Shown piece after piece: positions 12,057 to 23,356 of a DNA stretch of 64,000 bases. Source of the stretch: Notamacropus eugenii (lineage: Eukaryota > Chordata > Mammalia > Diprotodontia > Macropodidae); assembly GCF_028372415.1 (NCBI RefSeq), contig NC_092878.1, positions 1,495,501 through 1,559,500 of the forward strand. The letters are read 5' to 3'. The translations under genes and the position numbers were made by a program. The notes beneath the pieces are model-generated. The model was not told the DNA's origin, did no database searches, and worked only from the letters and a program-made list of their open reading frames with translations. Each line of letters starts with the position of its first letter. Position 1 is the stretch's first letter.

Positions 12057-12548
12057 TCTAATGATATTCTAATCCTAGGTAGCATAGACTACTTGATTAT
12101 AATTGTACTGGTTAGGTAAATATGGAAAAGAAGAAAGTTTGACGTGATATATGAAAATATAGCAAACATTCTTGGTTCTTAACAATTTGAATGTAACTTT
12201 CAAAAAATATCATGGAATTAGACTTCTGAGGATCTCTAAAGCACTAATGTTCTGTAATTCTAGGGAAACTGATTCAGTTGAGTAAGAGGTTTAAAATTGG
12301 TGTACTGATTCTGGTGGCTTTGAAACTTTATACCCTTAAAACATTAGGATAGGCTGTTTTCATTGGAATAGATTGTTCTACTTTTGGAAATGCTTTAAAA
12401 TCTCCTTTGGACCATGAGTACCATTTGAATACAGTTTGATATAAATATAATTTGCCAAATGGATTTAATCCTCCTGATCTAAAAGTGAAGGTTTTTTTTT
12501 TTTTCCATTTTCGTTGGTGTTATTACTGTAATTTTCAGCTTGGGGCAT

Positions 12549-12596
12549 CTTCAGGGGCAAGCCTTTGCTAAACTTCAGGGGCAAGCCTTTGCTAAA
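12549..12596. repeat. 24-bp exact tandem duplication
   Basis: Two identical 24-bp units beginning CTTCAGGGGCAAGCC lie at 12549-12572 and 12573-12596. The rest of this intron (12057-12902) holds nothing else recognised. Confidence 0.93.
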
Positions 12597-12902
12597 CCAA
12601 TCATTTATTTCCAGGTTAATATTCACTTTTACTTTGTTGCCTTTAGAATCTGGTGAAAGTTATTTGTTAGTACTTCAGCTGATCTTTAGCATTAGTGAGA
12701 AATGCCCAGTAGTATCAACATAGATTGATTAAATCAGTCCAAAGTTTTGGGGAGGCTGGTTATCTTACTTAAATTCATACCTGTGTTACTGACCAAACCA
12801 TATTTATGACATTTGGAATCCGGTTAATTTCTGATCTCTGAGTATTATACCGTTGTATAAAAATGTTAGTACGAAACGTAATTTTGACTGTTTTGGTTTT
12901 AG

Positions 12903-12979
12903 GTGCACACACTTCATTCACTAGCAGCTTCACTTTCTGCATCTATTTACCAAGCGTTATGTGACAGTCATAGCTACAG
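12903..12979 (+). CDS. DMXL2: DMXL2 coding exon
   Basis: The exon follows TTGGTTTTAG and is followed by GTAAAA. It encodes VHTLHSLAASLSASIYQALC then DSHSY and two bases of a serine codon. The match to DMXL2 is continuous from the previous exon. The codon split here is resolved at the NAGNAG acceptor of the next exon. Confidence 0.97.
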
Positions 12980-13953
12980 GTAAAAAACCCTAAACAAATA
13001 GCATTCGTTCAGACACACAAAAAGCAAACTGATTGAAATTGTTCCACCATTATGTTACTGTCGTTGTTTTTAATAAGGTTCTGTGTCCTTATGTGTATTT
13101 TTAATAAGGGTAGAGAATTAGGGGAGAGGCATCCTTTCATGGTTTTGTATCCTCATTTATTTTACTTTAGATTTCTCCCATTAGAAACTGGTGTAGATAT
13201 TTGATACAATATTTATTCTCTAAATATGATTAATAATCTGGAAGTGTTTCGTATGCTTTTATTTTTTAAATTGACATTTTAAATAGGTAGCTTTAAAAAA
13301 AACAACCAAGTAACCAAAAAAGATTCCTTTCAGAGCCAGTCCCTTTTATTGAAAAAGTGCCAAGAGCATATGGTGTAAAGGATGACAAAATGGCATGACT
13401 GAAATTGAGTTCCACATTAATCAATCAGTTTTTGGCATCTAGAAAGAAACTTATAAATAAATAGAGTAGATTGGATTTCACTCACATGGAAAATTATCAG
13501 ACTTTCTCATTTTATTTTATCAGAGCTTCTTATCTCATGTTCTGATTTTAAATGGAAGATCCTTTTGAAAAAATGGGAAAATGATATTCTTTAAATTTGT
13601 CTTAAAGAATACAATTTATTTTCATGGGACACAATCATAATTTGTATGCCTTTGGACATATCAATGAGAAGAAATGATTTAAAAATTTCATTTTTTCAGT
13701 GCCAAATGGTGTTCGTTTTAACTTGTATACTTTGAATTCTGATGGTTGGGATATAATAATTTTAGAGAAATTAAATCACATGACTAAATGACCCAGATTT
13801 CATTTAGAAATATTCATAAATGAGTCCCTCATTGCTGGAACTCTTTGAGTGAAGCCTGGAGGATATTGTGAGATGATTCATAATTAGGTATGGGTTGGGA
13901 CATTTAGCCTCTTTGATTTCTCCCAACTTTGAGATTCTGTGCATGATTTAAGA

Positions 13954-14140
13954 CAGAGGCTGACAAACTACAGGAGCCCTTGGACCAAATCCAGACCTTC
14001 TGTTTTTGTGCCATCCAGAGCTAAGAATGATTTTTACATTTTAAAAAATTATCATTCAAAAAATATAAAAAACCATTCTTTGCTTGTGAGACTGTATAAA
14101 AACACAGTGGGCTGCATTTGGCCCTGAGGTTGTAACTCCC
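13954..14140. mobile_element. hAT-like non-autonomous DNA element
   Basis: The segment starts CAGAGGCTGACAAACTACAG and its reversed end reads GGGGAGTTACAACCTCAGGG, degenerate inverted termini of the CAGGGGT-type seen in hAT elements. Internal wording (ACCAAATCCAGACCTTCTGT, then GGGCTGCATTTGGCCC) is typical of such MITEs. The family was not identified. Confidence 0.5.
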
Positions 14141-14962
14141 CAATTTAAAGTATGAATAACTGAGTTCTAGAAGCAATAATTTTTGAAAATCTCAATACAT
14201 TAGATAAAATATAAGAAATTTACATTTATAGAATTTACTCCTCAATATAGCAGTTTTACTTAAGGGCTTTTTGTTGGGGGTTTTTTTTGTTGTTGTTGTT
14301 AAGTAATATGTGAAGAATTGCTAATTCAGAATGGGCTATACATTAATAGTAATTTAATTAGGCCATTTCAGAGCAAGATTAAATAAACATTTGAAAATGC
14401 AAAAAAGAATGTTGATTCATATGGCTCTGGAACATCTTAACGTATAAAAGCATATTGACTGATTTCCTCCACTGGCCAAAAGGATGCCCATTAACAAGTC
14501 AACTGATAGAGTTCAGTTTTTAGAAGGTTTGGATTGACTCCTGCTGAATTACGTTACTGATGATTTCTTACTTCTAGCACTAAAATATAGCTGCCACAGA
14601 GAAGAAATTATTCGGAAACATTTTATCTGAGGATTAAGTATTTTTAAAACACAGCTCTGTGAAGGTCCTCTCCATTTTCACCTTAAAGATAAACTTACTG
14701 CCCTATATCACTGCCAAAACAGATTATTGGCTTAGAAATGTAACAGAATGGGACAGTGATTTGCTTACCACCCTTATTTTCTTTGTTAAGAACAAGCAGT
14801 GTACAGAATTTTAAAGTCTTAAGATGACCTCCCATAATAACAGTATAGCTTTACATCCTCTGTGCCTTAGTTTTGAAAAATACAAATAATTAGACATTAG
14901 TAATGAATTTCATTTCAGGAGTGTTCTCAGATTCCCACTAAGAATGATTCATTTATTTTTAG

Positions 14963-15093
14963 TAGCCAAACTGAGGCAAATCAGTTTACTGGCATGGCTT
15001 ACCAAGGGCTTCTTTTAAGTGATCGTCGAAGACTAAGAACAGAAAGTATTGATGAGCATGCGACACCAAATTCATCTCCTGCTCAGTGGCCAG
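14963..15093 (+). CDS. DMXL2: DMXL2 coding exon with NAGNAG acceptor
   Basis: The exon begins after ATTTTTAG; a second AG three bases on (TAGTAG, 14960-14965) offers an alternative start at 14966. The upstream choice gives SSQTEANQFTGMAYQGLLLS and the downstream choice drops one serine. It continues DRRRLRTESIDEHATPNSSP and ends AQWP plus one base, followed by GTGAGA. Both choices keep the frame. Confidence 0.96.
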
Positions 15094-15564
15094 GTGAGAG
15101 GAATTCATGGAGTAGGTTGTTGGGTTTGGTTTTGTCTTTTTGCCTGTAATGTGACAATTTCTTTTTAAAAAAATAAGAGAGTGATTTTCAGTGACACCAA
15201 ATACAGAGAATTAGAACTCTGAAGTTGCAAGTTATACTATTGTGACCTGCATAGAAAAAAAAGCACAAAAAAAGGTGATATGTCCATTTATATATGGGTT
15301 GCTATTTATCCTCAGGTTTTCTGCATTTACATTTCAGGAAAGAGTTCCATATGGGATTGGTAGGTGGGTTTTATGAAAATTCAAAAGAAAACGTAAATAT
15401 TTTTGACCTTTTAACAAACTGTCTAGCCTTTTTATTTGAGGATATTTACTGATGGGTAATTCTCTGCATCCTGAATCACCCCTGTCTACTTTTGGACAGG
15501 TCTGGCTGTTAGTATTTTTTTTTATCATATTGAACCAAAATCAGCATCCTTGCATCTTTTGTTC

Positions 15565-16085
15565 TTCTAGTTTTGCCCTCTAGGACCAAGAAGAACAAGT
15601 TATCCCTCTTATACATAACTTTTAAATAATTGAAGACAGTTACCATTTTCCCCTCTAGTCTTCTCCAACCTAAACACATTTTTTTATGGCATGGTTCTGA
15701 GTCCCCTCAGCATCCTTGTTCTCTACCTCTCCCTGCGTTGAAAACTCTTTTAACAACTTTACAACTTATCAGTGTTCTTTAAATGTGGCACTTAGAACTG
15801 AGTTGCATGTGGTGTTAGAAATTTGTTCTTACCAGGGCACAGTGGGAAAATACAGTGCTTCTCTTCTTCCGGATACTCTGCTTCTATTAATACAGCCTAA
15901 AATTGAATTAACTTTTTTGTCTGCTATGTCATTCATGAGTCTTTTTCAGTATGAATTATCTAATTTTGTTTGCCCTACCCTGTACTTGTTCAGTTACTTT
16001 TTTTTTAAACCTAATTGTAGGATTCTGCATTTACCCTATTAAGTTCTTTCTAACTGGAGAGTACCCAGGCCCCTCAGACAAATGC
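15565..16085 (-). repeat. L3/CR1-type LINE fragment, antisense
   Basis: Read on the plus strand, the segment shows the antisense CR1 pattern in order. It has a 'TCCAACCTAAACACATTTTT' part, a GAGTCCCCTCAGCATCC block, a TTAAATGTGGCACTTAGAAC block, then TTCTATTAATACAGCCTAAA and GGATTCTGCATTTACCC. That order matches the CR1/L3 3' region in reverse. It lies in the large intron 15094-19565. Confidence 0.65.
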
Positions 16086-16089
16086 AATC

Positions 16090-17220
16090 CTCTTTGATAT
16101 ATTGGCACAATGGGTTATTTTCTTTGATTAGAGGATATAGAGCTGGAAGGGTCATGTAATCCAACCCTCTCACTGAATTTAGCCAGTTTTTCCAAAACTA
16201 TGTCTTTCTTTCAGTGCTCATAAATGTGCCTCCAAAATCAAATGTTATATTCCTTTCCTCCCAGCCCTGGGTTCAAGACTCTAAAGTGCCACCTACTCAA
16301 AGTGTTACGTAGGGCATTAAAGCTAGATCTCATCTCCCTTTGGCTAAACAGTATTTCAGACTAAGTATTGGAGTTCTGATCTCAGTGACTGACACCCAGC
16401 TATTCAGACTCTTTGGCTTTTCCTCTCCCTCATATCCATTCATGTAACTGAATTCTTGGTGAGGACTTTTAATTACTGAAGTTCCCTGTTCTTGCTTTGA
16501 GGATCCTTCCCAACTAGGGTTTATCCTGTGAACCTTTTAGCTTTTCCCTCTTGAGCCCTATTGTTTCTCCATACCGAAGTGGAAACTTTTCTAAGTGCTC
16601 CATAGGGTAGAAGAAGTGGTCTGAAAAATCTTTATCTAGACAAAGGACAAGAACCCAAATCTTAGTGTGCCCAGCCATGATTCCGATTCAGTTCTTAGTA
16701 CATAAGGTAACCCTTCTGGAAAAGGGCTCTGAGAATGTCATTCCCAGTGTCATTTTTTTTTTTTTATGGGTAAGATCGACTTCTGCAGTTGCCCTGAGGG
16801 GCTTCCTTCTAGCTGAGACTATCTCTAGTTTTCACTTCTTATTTTCCTTCAGGTGTTATTGTCTTACCATCCTGTAGGATCTGTTTTGAGGCCAACTGTT
16901 CCTTTTTGCCTCTGGTTTGGGGATCTCCACAGCATGAGGAAGTTATGAATCTTGACCTTTGGAAAAATGAAAATTATTTTCTGAATATTTGAATTTTTAT
17001 TCATTTTCCCTAGTTCAATTCTGTTTTCATTCACGAAAAGTACTAAAACCTTAATTCTCTGTTTTCTCTGACTGGAAGCATGAAGCGGTTTCATCTGCGT
17101 CTTTGTAGGAAGTTAGCTATGAATAGAATTCGTTTACTTAACTCCAGAACTTTCTGGGTAATGGAGCTCAGCTATCCTCGTCAACACAGTTATTGGTGAA
17201 ACAAGTCTGAGCGCAGACAG
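16090..17220 (+). other. Intronic stretch without assigned content
   Basis: No exon, RNA gene or clear repeat is recognised here. A T-run sits at 16753-16766. A segment around 16137-16200 (AGAGCTGGAAGGGTCATGT) resembles common ancient mammalian repeats but is too short to assign. Confidence 0.5.
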
Positions 17221-17221
17221 G

Positions 17222-17390
17222 AAGGTTAATCTTAGAACCAAGAAGACCTAGTTTGAAATTCCGCTGTTGAGATCCTGGACAAGTCTCTTACACTGTCATA
17301 GCTCCTTAAGATTACAAGTTACAGAGATAAGTGGTCAATCTCTATCAGCTGAGGGAGTTTCTATAGTGGGAATTCTTCACAAGTCTGAAC
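17222..17390 (+). repeat. tRNA-derived SINE remnant
   Basis: Plus orientation. It includes AAGAAGACCTAGTTTGAAAT, a GACAAGTCTCTTA block and a GAGGGAGTTTCTATAGTGGG tail. The tail resembles the marsupial SINE family at 11836. Confidence 0.55.
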
Positions 17391-17734
17391 CCAAAATAAA
17401 CTTACTTAGTTCCTACTCAGAGCAGGTAACTACTGTTTATATCTTGTATTTTTATTTTCGCAAACAGGGTAATTAATACATTTCAACTACTAAGTCTTCA
17501 GGGTTCTACTGTTGCTTACAACCAAAATAATGCATCAGGAAGAGTAACATGGAGGGAAAAAAAACCCTTCACATTTTCTCAGAATTGTTGGGGTGCAAAA
17601 AGTATGAGAGTCAAGGGGGAAGAGAGAAAGAATTTCTTTTATTTCACACTTAACCCTATTAAAGAAGAAAATAAAAGGAAAAAAAATGACCTAAATTATA
17701 TCCATTTTGTGTCTCCTTTGAAAGCAAAAGGATC

Positions 17735-17910
17735 TAGAGAGACAGTCTTGTGTAGAAGGAGGAGTGCTGATCTTCCCTGGAGTCACTGGGTCTGAGTTTG
17801 CATCTCATCTCTGCCATTCACTGTCTGTGTGGCTTCGAGCAAGTCCTTTAACTGCTCTGAGCCGACTGGATGCCTTCTGAGGTCCTTTCCAGTTTGCAAT
17901 CTGTGATCCT
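17735..17910 (+). repeat. MIR/THER-like SINE
   Basis: Plus orientation. Core features are TGGAGTCACTGGGTCTGAGT, CTGTGTGGCTTCGAGCAAGT and a CCAGTTTGCAATCTGTGATC tail. Confidence 0.65.
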
Positions 17911-18240
17911 ATGAACTAACAGCTGAAACTTATCTAAGGAATATGCTTTTTTCTCCCTAGGATAGAGTCCAGGAATGGGAAATCTAATATTCCTGGTCTA
18001 GATATATATATATATATATATTTTTACCAGCTTTCTCCTTTTCTTCTCTCTCTGATACTATTATCAGCCTACATCTTTTCTCCCAGACCAAAAGTACTGA
18101 AGCTCCAAATTTGAGACCTTGAAAGGAAAGAAAATCCTAAATATAATTCATAGCTTTTTGTCAGACAAATGTTTCTTTTCTACATCAGTGTCTTCTTATA
18201 GGCAGCTTCTTTTTTTTTGTCCCCAGTTGCTGAGGGAAGT

Positions 18241-18790
18241 GCTCAACATCTGACAAAAACTACTTTTAAATTGGACAGCCATCTGACCGAAATTAGGTTT
18301 GGGCCAGTACTTTACATCATGCACCGAGATAAGCCCCAAATACATACATAACCTAGATAGAAAAGGTCATATTATAAACAAATGAGAGGACCAAGGAAGA
18401 AAATACCTTTCGGATCCATAGATAAGGGAAGACCGGACTAAACCAGTGATAGAGAAGATAAGAGAAAAATAGACCAATTTAAAATTCAAAAGCTTTTGCC
18501 TAAACAAATCTAATGTAATAAAAGTTAGAAGCAGGTAACTGGGAAAAAATCTGTATCCGAAGTTTTTCTGATAAAGGTCTTCTAGCCAGGATAGGTTAGG
18601 AACTAATTCAGATGTGTAAGAATAAGAGCCGTTCCACAATAGCTAAATTTTCTATGAAGAGTCAGCATTCAGGGTAAGAAATCCAAGCATTCAGCAGGCT
18701 TGTGGAGAAATGCTCTAAATCACTTGAAGCAGTTTCACGCTAAGAATTTACTCTAAGTGTTGATTGGTGAAGAAAATATAGTAGATAAAA
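18241..18790 (+). mobile_element. LINE-1 ORF2 C-terminal remnant
   Basis: The plus-strand translation with stops ignored gives an L1 ORF2-like stretch (LDSHLTEIRFGPVLYIMHRD). Downstream come TCTGATAAAGGTCTTCTAGC and GAGAAATGCTCTAAATCACT-type wording, which are conserved ORF2 nucleotide motifs. Multiple stops and indels make it a dead fragment, interrupted on the right by other repeats. Confidence 0.7.
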
Positions 18791-18826
18791 ATTAATTTTG
18801 CCACCACTTCCTGTGTAACTCTATCA

Positions 18827-19143
18827 GGAATTCTTTACCTATAGTCTATGAACTTAGCTTTTTAAATATTTTGATAACTCTTTATAATCCTGTGTATTTT
18901 ATGCATTTAAAAACATTGACTAAGGTGAAAATATATTCAATAGGAATGTCTGTGTAGAACCTATATAAAATTGTATGCCGTCTCAGGGAGGGAGCGGGAA
19001 AGGAGAGGAAAATAATCTAAAGTATATGGAAGTGATTGTGGAACATTGGAAATAAAAGAATTTAATTAAAAAAATTAAAAATTAAAACATTCTGAGAAGG
19101 AATTGCCAAAAGAGTCCATGACAACAAAAAAAGATTAAGAATC
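18827..19143. mobile_element. Ancient DNA-transposon copy split by an L1 tail
   Basis: The left part (18827-18917) starts GGAATTCTTTACCTATAGTC, and the right part (19083-19143) ends AAAAAAAGATTAAGAATCC. The reversed right end GGATTCTTAATCTTTTTTTG gives short inverted termini. The same family, uninterrupted, is seen near 59745-59925. The middle is filled by a separate L1 3' end. Confidence 0.5.
18918..19082 (+). mobile_element. 5'-truncated LINE-1 3' end
   Basis: The insert has the marsupial L1 3'UTR pattern: GTGTAGAACCTATATAAAAT, TGTATGCCGTCTCAGGGAGG, a G/A-rich run, then TGGAAATAAAAGAATTTAAT and an A-rich tail. It is flanked by TTAAAAACATT and a near-copy TTAAAACATT, a plausible target-site duplication inside the DNA element. 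Confidence 0.65.
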
Positions 19144-19173
19144 CATATTCTAGATGCTGAATTAATGAATCTT

Positions 19174-19302
19174 TTTTCCTTTTTTTATTAATAACTTATT
19201 TGTTTTCAGTTTTCTACAATCACTTCCACAAGTCTTAGATTTTCTCCCTCTCCCTCCCCCTTCCCTCCCTGAGATGGCATGCAATCTTATGTGGGTTCTA
19301 CA
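19174..19302 (-). mobile_element. Short LINE-1 3' end with perfect 16-bp TSD
   Basis: On the minus strand this is a marsupial L1 3' terminus with a poly(A) tail, seen as the T-run at 19172-19187. The sequence TGAATTAATGAATCTT flanks it exactly at 19158-19173 and 19303-19318. The 129-bp length makes it a severely 5'-truncated insertion. Confidence 0.85.
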
Positions 19303-19565
19303 TGAATTAATGAATCTTAATGAATTAAATCTTAATGAAAGTGTGGGAGGGTGTTTTTGGCCTAGAACCTAAATACTTTTATAACACAATCTCTGCTTTT
19401 TAGAGTGACAGTTTCAGCCATTAAGCAAGAAATGATACCAATATATATGGCACAGTTTTTCAAGAAAAGTATATACATTGTCTGTTATAGATGCATATAC
19501 CCAGGAGATCGTTTGTAGATTTTTTTCTTTCCATACAGTAAACTGATTGTTCTACAATGTTACAG

Positions 19566-19814
19566 GTGTGAGCTCCCTTATCAATCTGTTAAGCTCTGCT
19601 CGAGATGAGGACCAACCAAAACTGAACATCTTGTTGTGTGAAGCTGTTGTTGCTGTCTACTTAAGTTTATTGATACATGCCCTTGCCACAAACTCTTTCA
19701 ATGAATTATTTAGACTGGCAGCCCACCCATTAAACAATCGGATGTGGGCTGCTGTGTTTGGAGGTGGAGTGAAACTTGTAGTGAAGCCTCGAAGACAATC
19801 AGAAAATATTTCAG
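19566..19814 (+). CDS. DMXL2: DMXL2 coding exon
   Basis: The exon follows AATGTTACAG and is followed by GTGAGT. It completes the split glycine and encodes VSSLINLLSSARDEDQPKLN through LLCEAVVAVYLSLLIHALAT, then FRLAAHPLNNRMWAAVFGGG and ends RRQSENIS plus one base. The hydrophobic middle is a conserved helix of the DMXL family rather than a proven membrane segment. Confidence 0.97.
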
Positions 19815-21039
19815 GTGAGTTAACTTTGATGTCATTAGCATTTGCATATGAACGTACATAATTTGAGTTTTAGAGGAAAAGAGTTTCGGTTTCCTATTTT
19901 TAGGAACTTAGAAAATGATTGTCTTATGAAAATCCTAGATATTTAGTTTACATTGACTATCTTTAGTACCAGGATGAACAACTGATCCCTTACAATCATG
20001 AGTAATACAATTTTCTGAAATGTCTGTTATTTGTAGTCTGTTCTGAGGTTGGGAAAATGTGCACGTGTTTGATGCAAAGAAGGAAGCAGATAGGTTCAAG
20101 TATAATGTTCAAGAGAAAAGGAATGTTTTACTGGTAGAATTATAACAGGTTCCTGAGAGTATATCAAAAATTTAAACCCACATCCAAGTTTTTAAGCAGC
20201 ATCCACCATGCTTGTTTCTTTAATGTTCATGTTTTGTTAGTGTTCCTTTTTTTTCTAAAATTGAGTCACTGTGTGATGGAGCATTGTGGTCACTCCCCCG
20301 TACAGAATGCCGTATTTGTGTCACAGTACCTCATTGATGATGCTTCTTGTACTAAGCAATCCCTACCTACTACTTAGAACCACTATATTTCCAAGTCCGT
20401 TTTATTTCTTTGGGAGTTCTAAACCCACACTGACCATTAACTACCCTAAGAGGGATAGAAACCAAGTGACTAGTGGACAGTACCAGAGATAAGTAAGGAT
20501 ATTTGGCAGGAGAGCATCTGATTGTTCTGCATACATTTAAATTGCCTGAGCCAGAGAAGTCGCATCCTTGGGTTATTAAAGAACTGGTACGTGTGATTCC
20601 TAAGCCACGGTCAGTAACATTTGAAACATGGAAATTGGAGAAGAGGCACAAAAATGGCACCATTCATTTATTCAATTTACATTGCTTTTGAATTTAGTAT
20701 TTATACTGACATCTTATCTCCTCAGCCGGACTGTGCAAACTCTAATAGACAGGCATCATGTTTCTTTGTGATACTTGTAGGACTGACAGCAGTATTTGCA
20801 TATCTAAGTATTTCTTAATTCAGCTTCTTTCCACTGCAAAAGTGCAGGCAGTGTTGGGGCAAGAAGCCCTTGTAATGGCCGCTGACAGGTTGGTATTTCA
20901 CTGGGAAAATTGCAAGTCTCCATCAAATGCTATTCTAATTAATTTCGGCCAAACTACAATTTTTTGACCGTAAGGTGAAGAGAATTACGAACTGTTTAAA
21001 CAAACAGTAGACAGTGATCTCTGCTTCCTTCCCAATCAG
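19815..21039 (+). other. DMXL2 intron with one unidentified protein-like stretch
   Basis: No known repeat is certain. The segment 20500-20690 reads open on the plus strand with a protein-like sequence including LPEPEKSHPWVIKELVRVIP. I could not place it in a family, and it may be a fragment of an old mobile element. Confidence 0.45.
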
Positions 21040-21218
21040 CACCTCCTGTTCCTTCTGAAGAAATAGATAAACATCGAAGACGTTTTAACATGAGAATGCT
21101 TGTACCTGGAAGGCCTGTGAAAGATGCAACACCACCACCGGTGCCTGCAGAAAGACCATCTTACAGAGAAAAGTTCATCCCTCCAGAACTTAGTATGTGG
21201 GATTATTTTGTTGCAAAG
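21040..21218 (+). CDS. DMXL2: DMXL2 coding exon
   Basis: The exon follows CCCAATCAG and is followed by GTAAGG. It encodes APPVPSEEIDKHRRRFNMRM, then LVPGRPVKDATPPPVPAERP and ends PPELSMWDYFVAK on a codon boundary. The basic RRRFNMRM and proline-rich PPPVP stretches are characteristic of DMXL2. Confidence 0.97.
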
Positions 21219-22019
21219 GTAAGGTATAGGAAGAATACAAATTTTCACTCTTAAAATATTATTTCAGCCAAGTAACAAAAATTTATATTCCTACATTTTA
21301 AAAGTCAGAATGTGTTCAACTGCTCTGGGGTGTTATATCCCCTAAGGTAAGATACTTAAGTACTTGCAGTGCAGTCTTGGATATGATTGAAAGTATGGGT
21401 TATTTTAATGCATTTAAGTATTTAATGAAAGCTTCTTATACTACTACATACCCAGGCAAATCTGACACTGGAAATATAAATATCCACGTATTTAACAAAT
21501 TCCTTGGATTTTAATGCCAAACTGCATGTCTGTAGCTTACCTTCCTCCCTCCTCTATTCTGTCTTTGTCCCTCTTTCTTTCTCTCCATATTTATCACCTC
21601 TGCATGCTTTATTCTGAATGCCCTTTCTTTTAGATCACATTTGTTTCTGGATCTTATCCCAGCCCTGGACTTGAACCCCTGCTCCCTTCCCTCCCCCCAT
21701 TCCCTTATAACATAGAAAAACAGTTAAATGAAAACAATTGATAAAGTTCCTGACTGTAAAATGTATGTGGAATGTATCTTCCCTCATAGTCCTTATTTCT
21801 TTCTTGAGAAGCGGTAGTTATGCTTGATGTATAATCTGTGCGTTGATTCTTTCACTTACTTGACTGTCACCACTGTGTATATTGTTCTTGTAAAGAGCCG
21901 TCTTTGATTCCTTTCCACTTCTGTCGTCTCTGTATTCAGTCAGGTATTAGGACATCTGTTCTTTCTAGCTCAGGCTGGTGTCTCCTGAACATGCCAGACA
22001 TATGCTCACACTGTTGTGC

Positions 22020-22315
22020 CCTCTTCTCTTTTCTGACCACTTCTCGGAATTCTGTCTTTCCTTTAAAATTCAGTTAAGGTGTCCTCTTCTCTATTAAACT
22101 GCACATAAACTCTTCCTCTATTTTACTTACTATCTGTTCTGCTTATCTGATACTGAGCATCTACCAATTTATATTATGGTTGTTTATCTCTGTCTTCCTC
22201 AACTAGATTGTAAACTCTCCGAAGGCACAAACCCTGTTTCTGCTTTTTTGTTTCTCTACTGTCTAGCATTGTGCATATTAAACGTTTAATAAATGTTTGT
22301 TGAATCAAATGTATT
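22020..22315 (+). repeat. L2 LINE 3' end
   Basis: Plus orientation. The segment ends with the L2 3'-terminal wording: a GATTGTAAACTCTCCGAAGG block, then AATAAATGTTTGTTGAATCA. C/T-rich sequence from about 21540 may be an extension of the same element. Confidence 0.7.
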
Positions 22316-22319
22316 GACT

Positions 22320-22445
22320 GGCTGCAGCAGCGGTAGAGTAGCAGTGGCCTCCTGGGAGTTGGAAGACCTGACTTCTGTGCTAACCACTTTTGTGACCTTG
22401 GGCCTTCTCCTTACCTGCTAGATGAAGGCATCGGACTGCATTCTA
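22320..22445 (+). repeat. SINE remnant
   Basis: Plus orientation. It includes GGAGTTGGAAGACCTGACTT and TTGTGACCTTGGGCCTTC, typical of the tRNA-related half and core of MIR/CORE-SINEs. Confidence 0.55.
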
Positions 22446-22732
22446 TTTAAAAGTCCCACTTAGTTTTTTAAGCCCTTTGCTAAGAATACTTAAGTGACTC
22501 CTGAAGCTTTTTTTTTTTTATCTCAGTGCTGCAAAAAGACAGCTTTTTAATCCAAATGTTTAGGCTTAATCTCTCTTTGTATTCTAGTTTGTATTTTGGG
22601 TTTACTTTGATAATTTCAGGGCATTGATTGTCTGCCTCATTTATCTGATACTGAAATACTTTATTTGAGGGAGGTTGTGTCATCTCCTCCTGGAGACTTG
22701 TCTTTTAAAGTTTTGTAGAATAATAAACAGGG

Positions 22733-22900
22733 ATTCTGGGCAGCAAGGTGTTCCAGTGAAGAGAGTACAGGCCCTGAAGTCAGGAGGACCTGAGCTCAAA
22801 TGTGACTCCAGACACTTAATAGCTGTATGACTGGGCAAATCACTTAACTTTGAATGCCTCCTTATCCCCCCTGCCCCGCTCCCTCCAAAAAGAATCGTAA
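22733..22900 (+). repeat. Marsupial tRNA-derived SINE (CORE-SINE/MAR1-like)
   Basis: Plus orientation. It starts GGGCAGCAAGGTGTTCCAGT, has GAAGTCAGGAGGACCTGAGC (B-box region) and TGACTGGGCAAATCACTTAA, and ends in a C-rich then A-rich tail. This is the commonest SINE layout of metatherian genomes and supports the taxonomic call. Confidence 0.75.
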
Positions 22901-23225
22901 ACCAGGAATTAAAAAAATACTTTTAGGGATTTGTTGGGAATTTTCTGCCATAAGTGTCTGCTCCATTCCTGTTCCTATTGTATTCTGACCTCTAAGTTTC
23001 TAATTATTTTCCCTATTGACTACAGTCAGGATGACATTTTGGTCGTTGAGGATTCTTATATTTTCAGTCCATTATTAATGAGAGTCTTATTAGTATCAAG
23101 AACCCAAATGGCAGTAAACTCCATTTTGAGTTTTCAGTCTGAGATTGGTTTTATTTAAATGTCACTTCTGAATTAGAAAGTGGGCTCCTTTTGTATTTAA
23201 AAAATAATTTTACTTTTCATTGCAG

Positions 23226-23356
23226 CCATTTCTACCTTTATCTGATAGTGGCCTTATATATGATTCAGACGAAAGTATTCATAGTGATGAAGAGGACGAT
23301 GATGCTTTTTTTTCTGACACACAAATCCAGGAGCACAGAGATCCAAACTCCTACAG
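23226..23356 (+). CDS. DMXL2: DMXL2 coding exon
   Basis: The exon follows TTTCATTGCAG and is followed by GTGAGC. It encodes PFLPLSDSGLIYDSDESIHS, then DEEDDDAFFSDTQIQEHRDP and NSY, ending with two bases of a serine codon. The run of acidic residues with serines resembles casein-kinase-type phosphorylation sites (inference). Confidence 0.97.
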
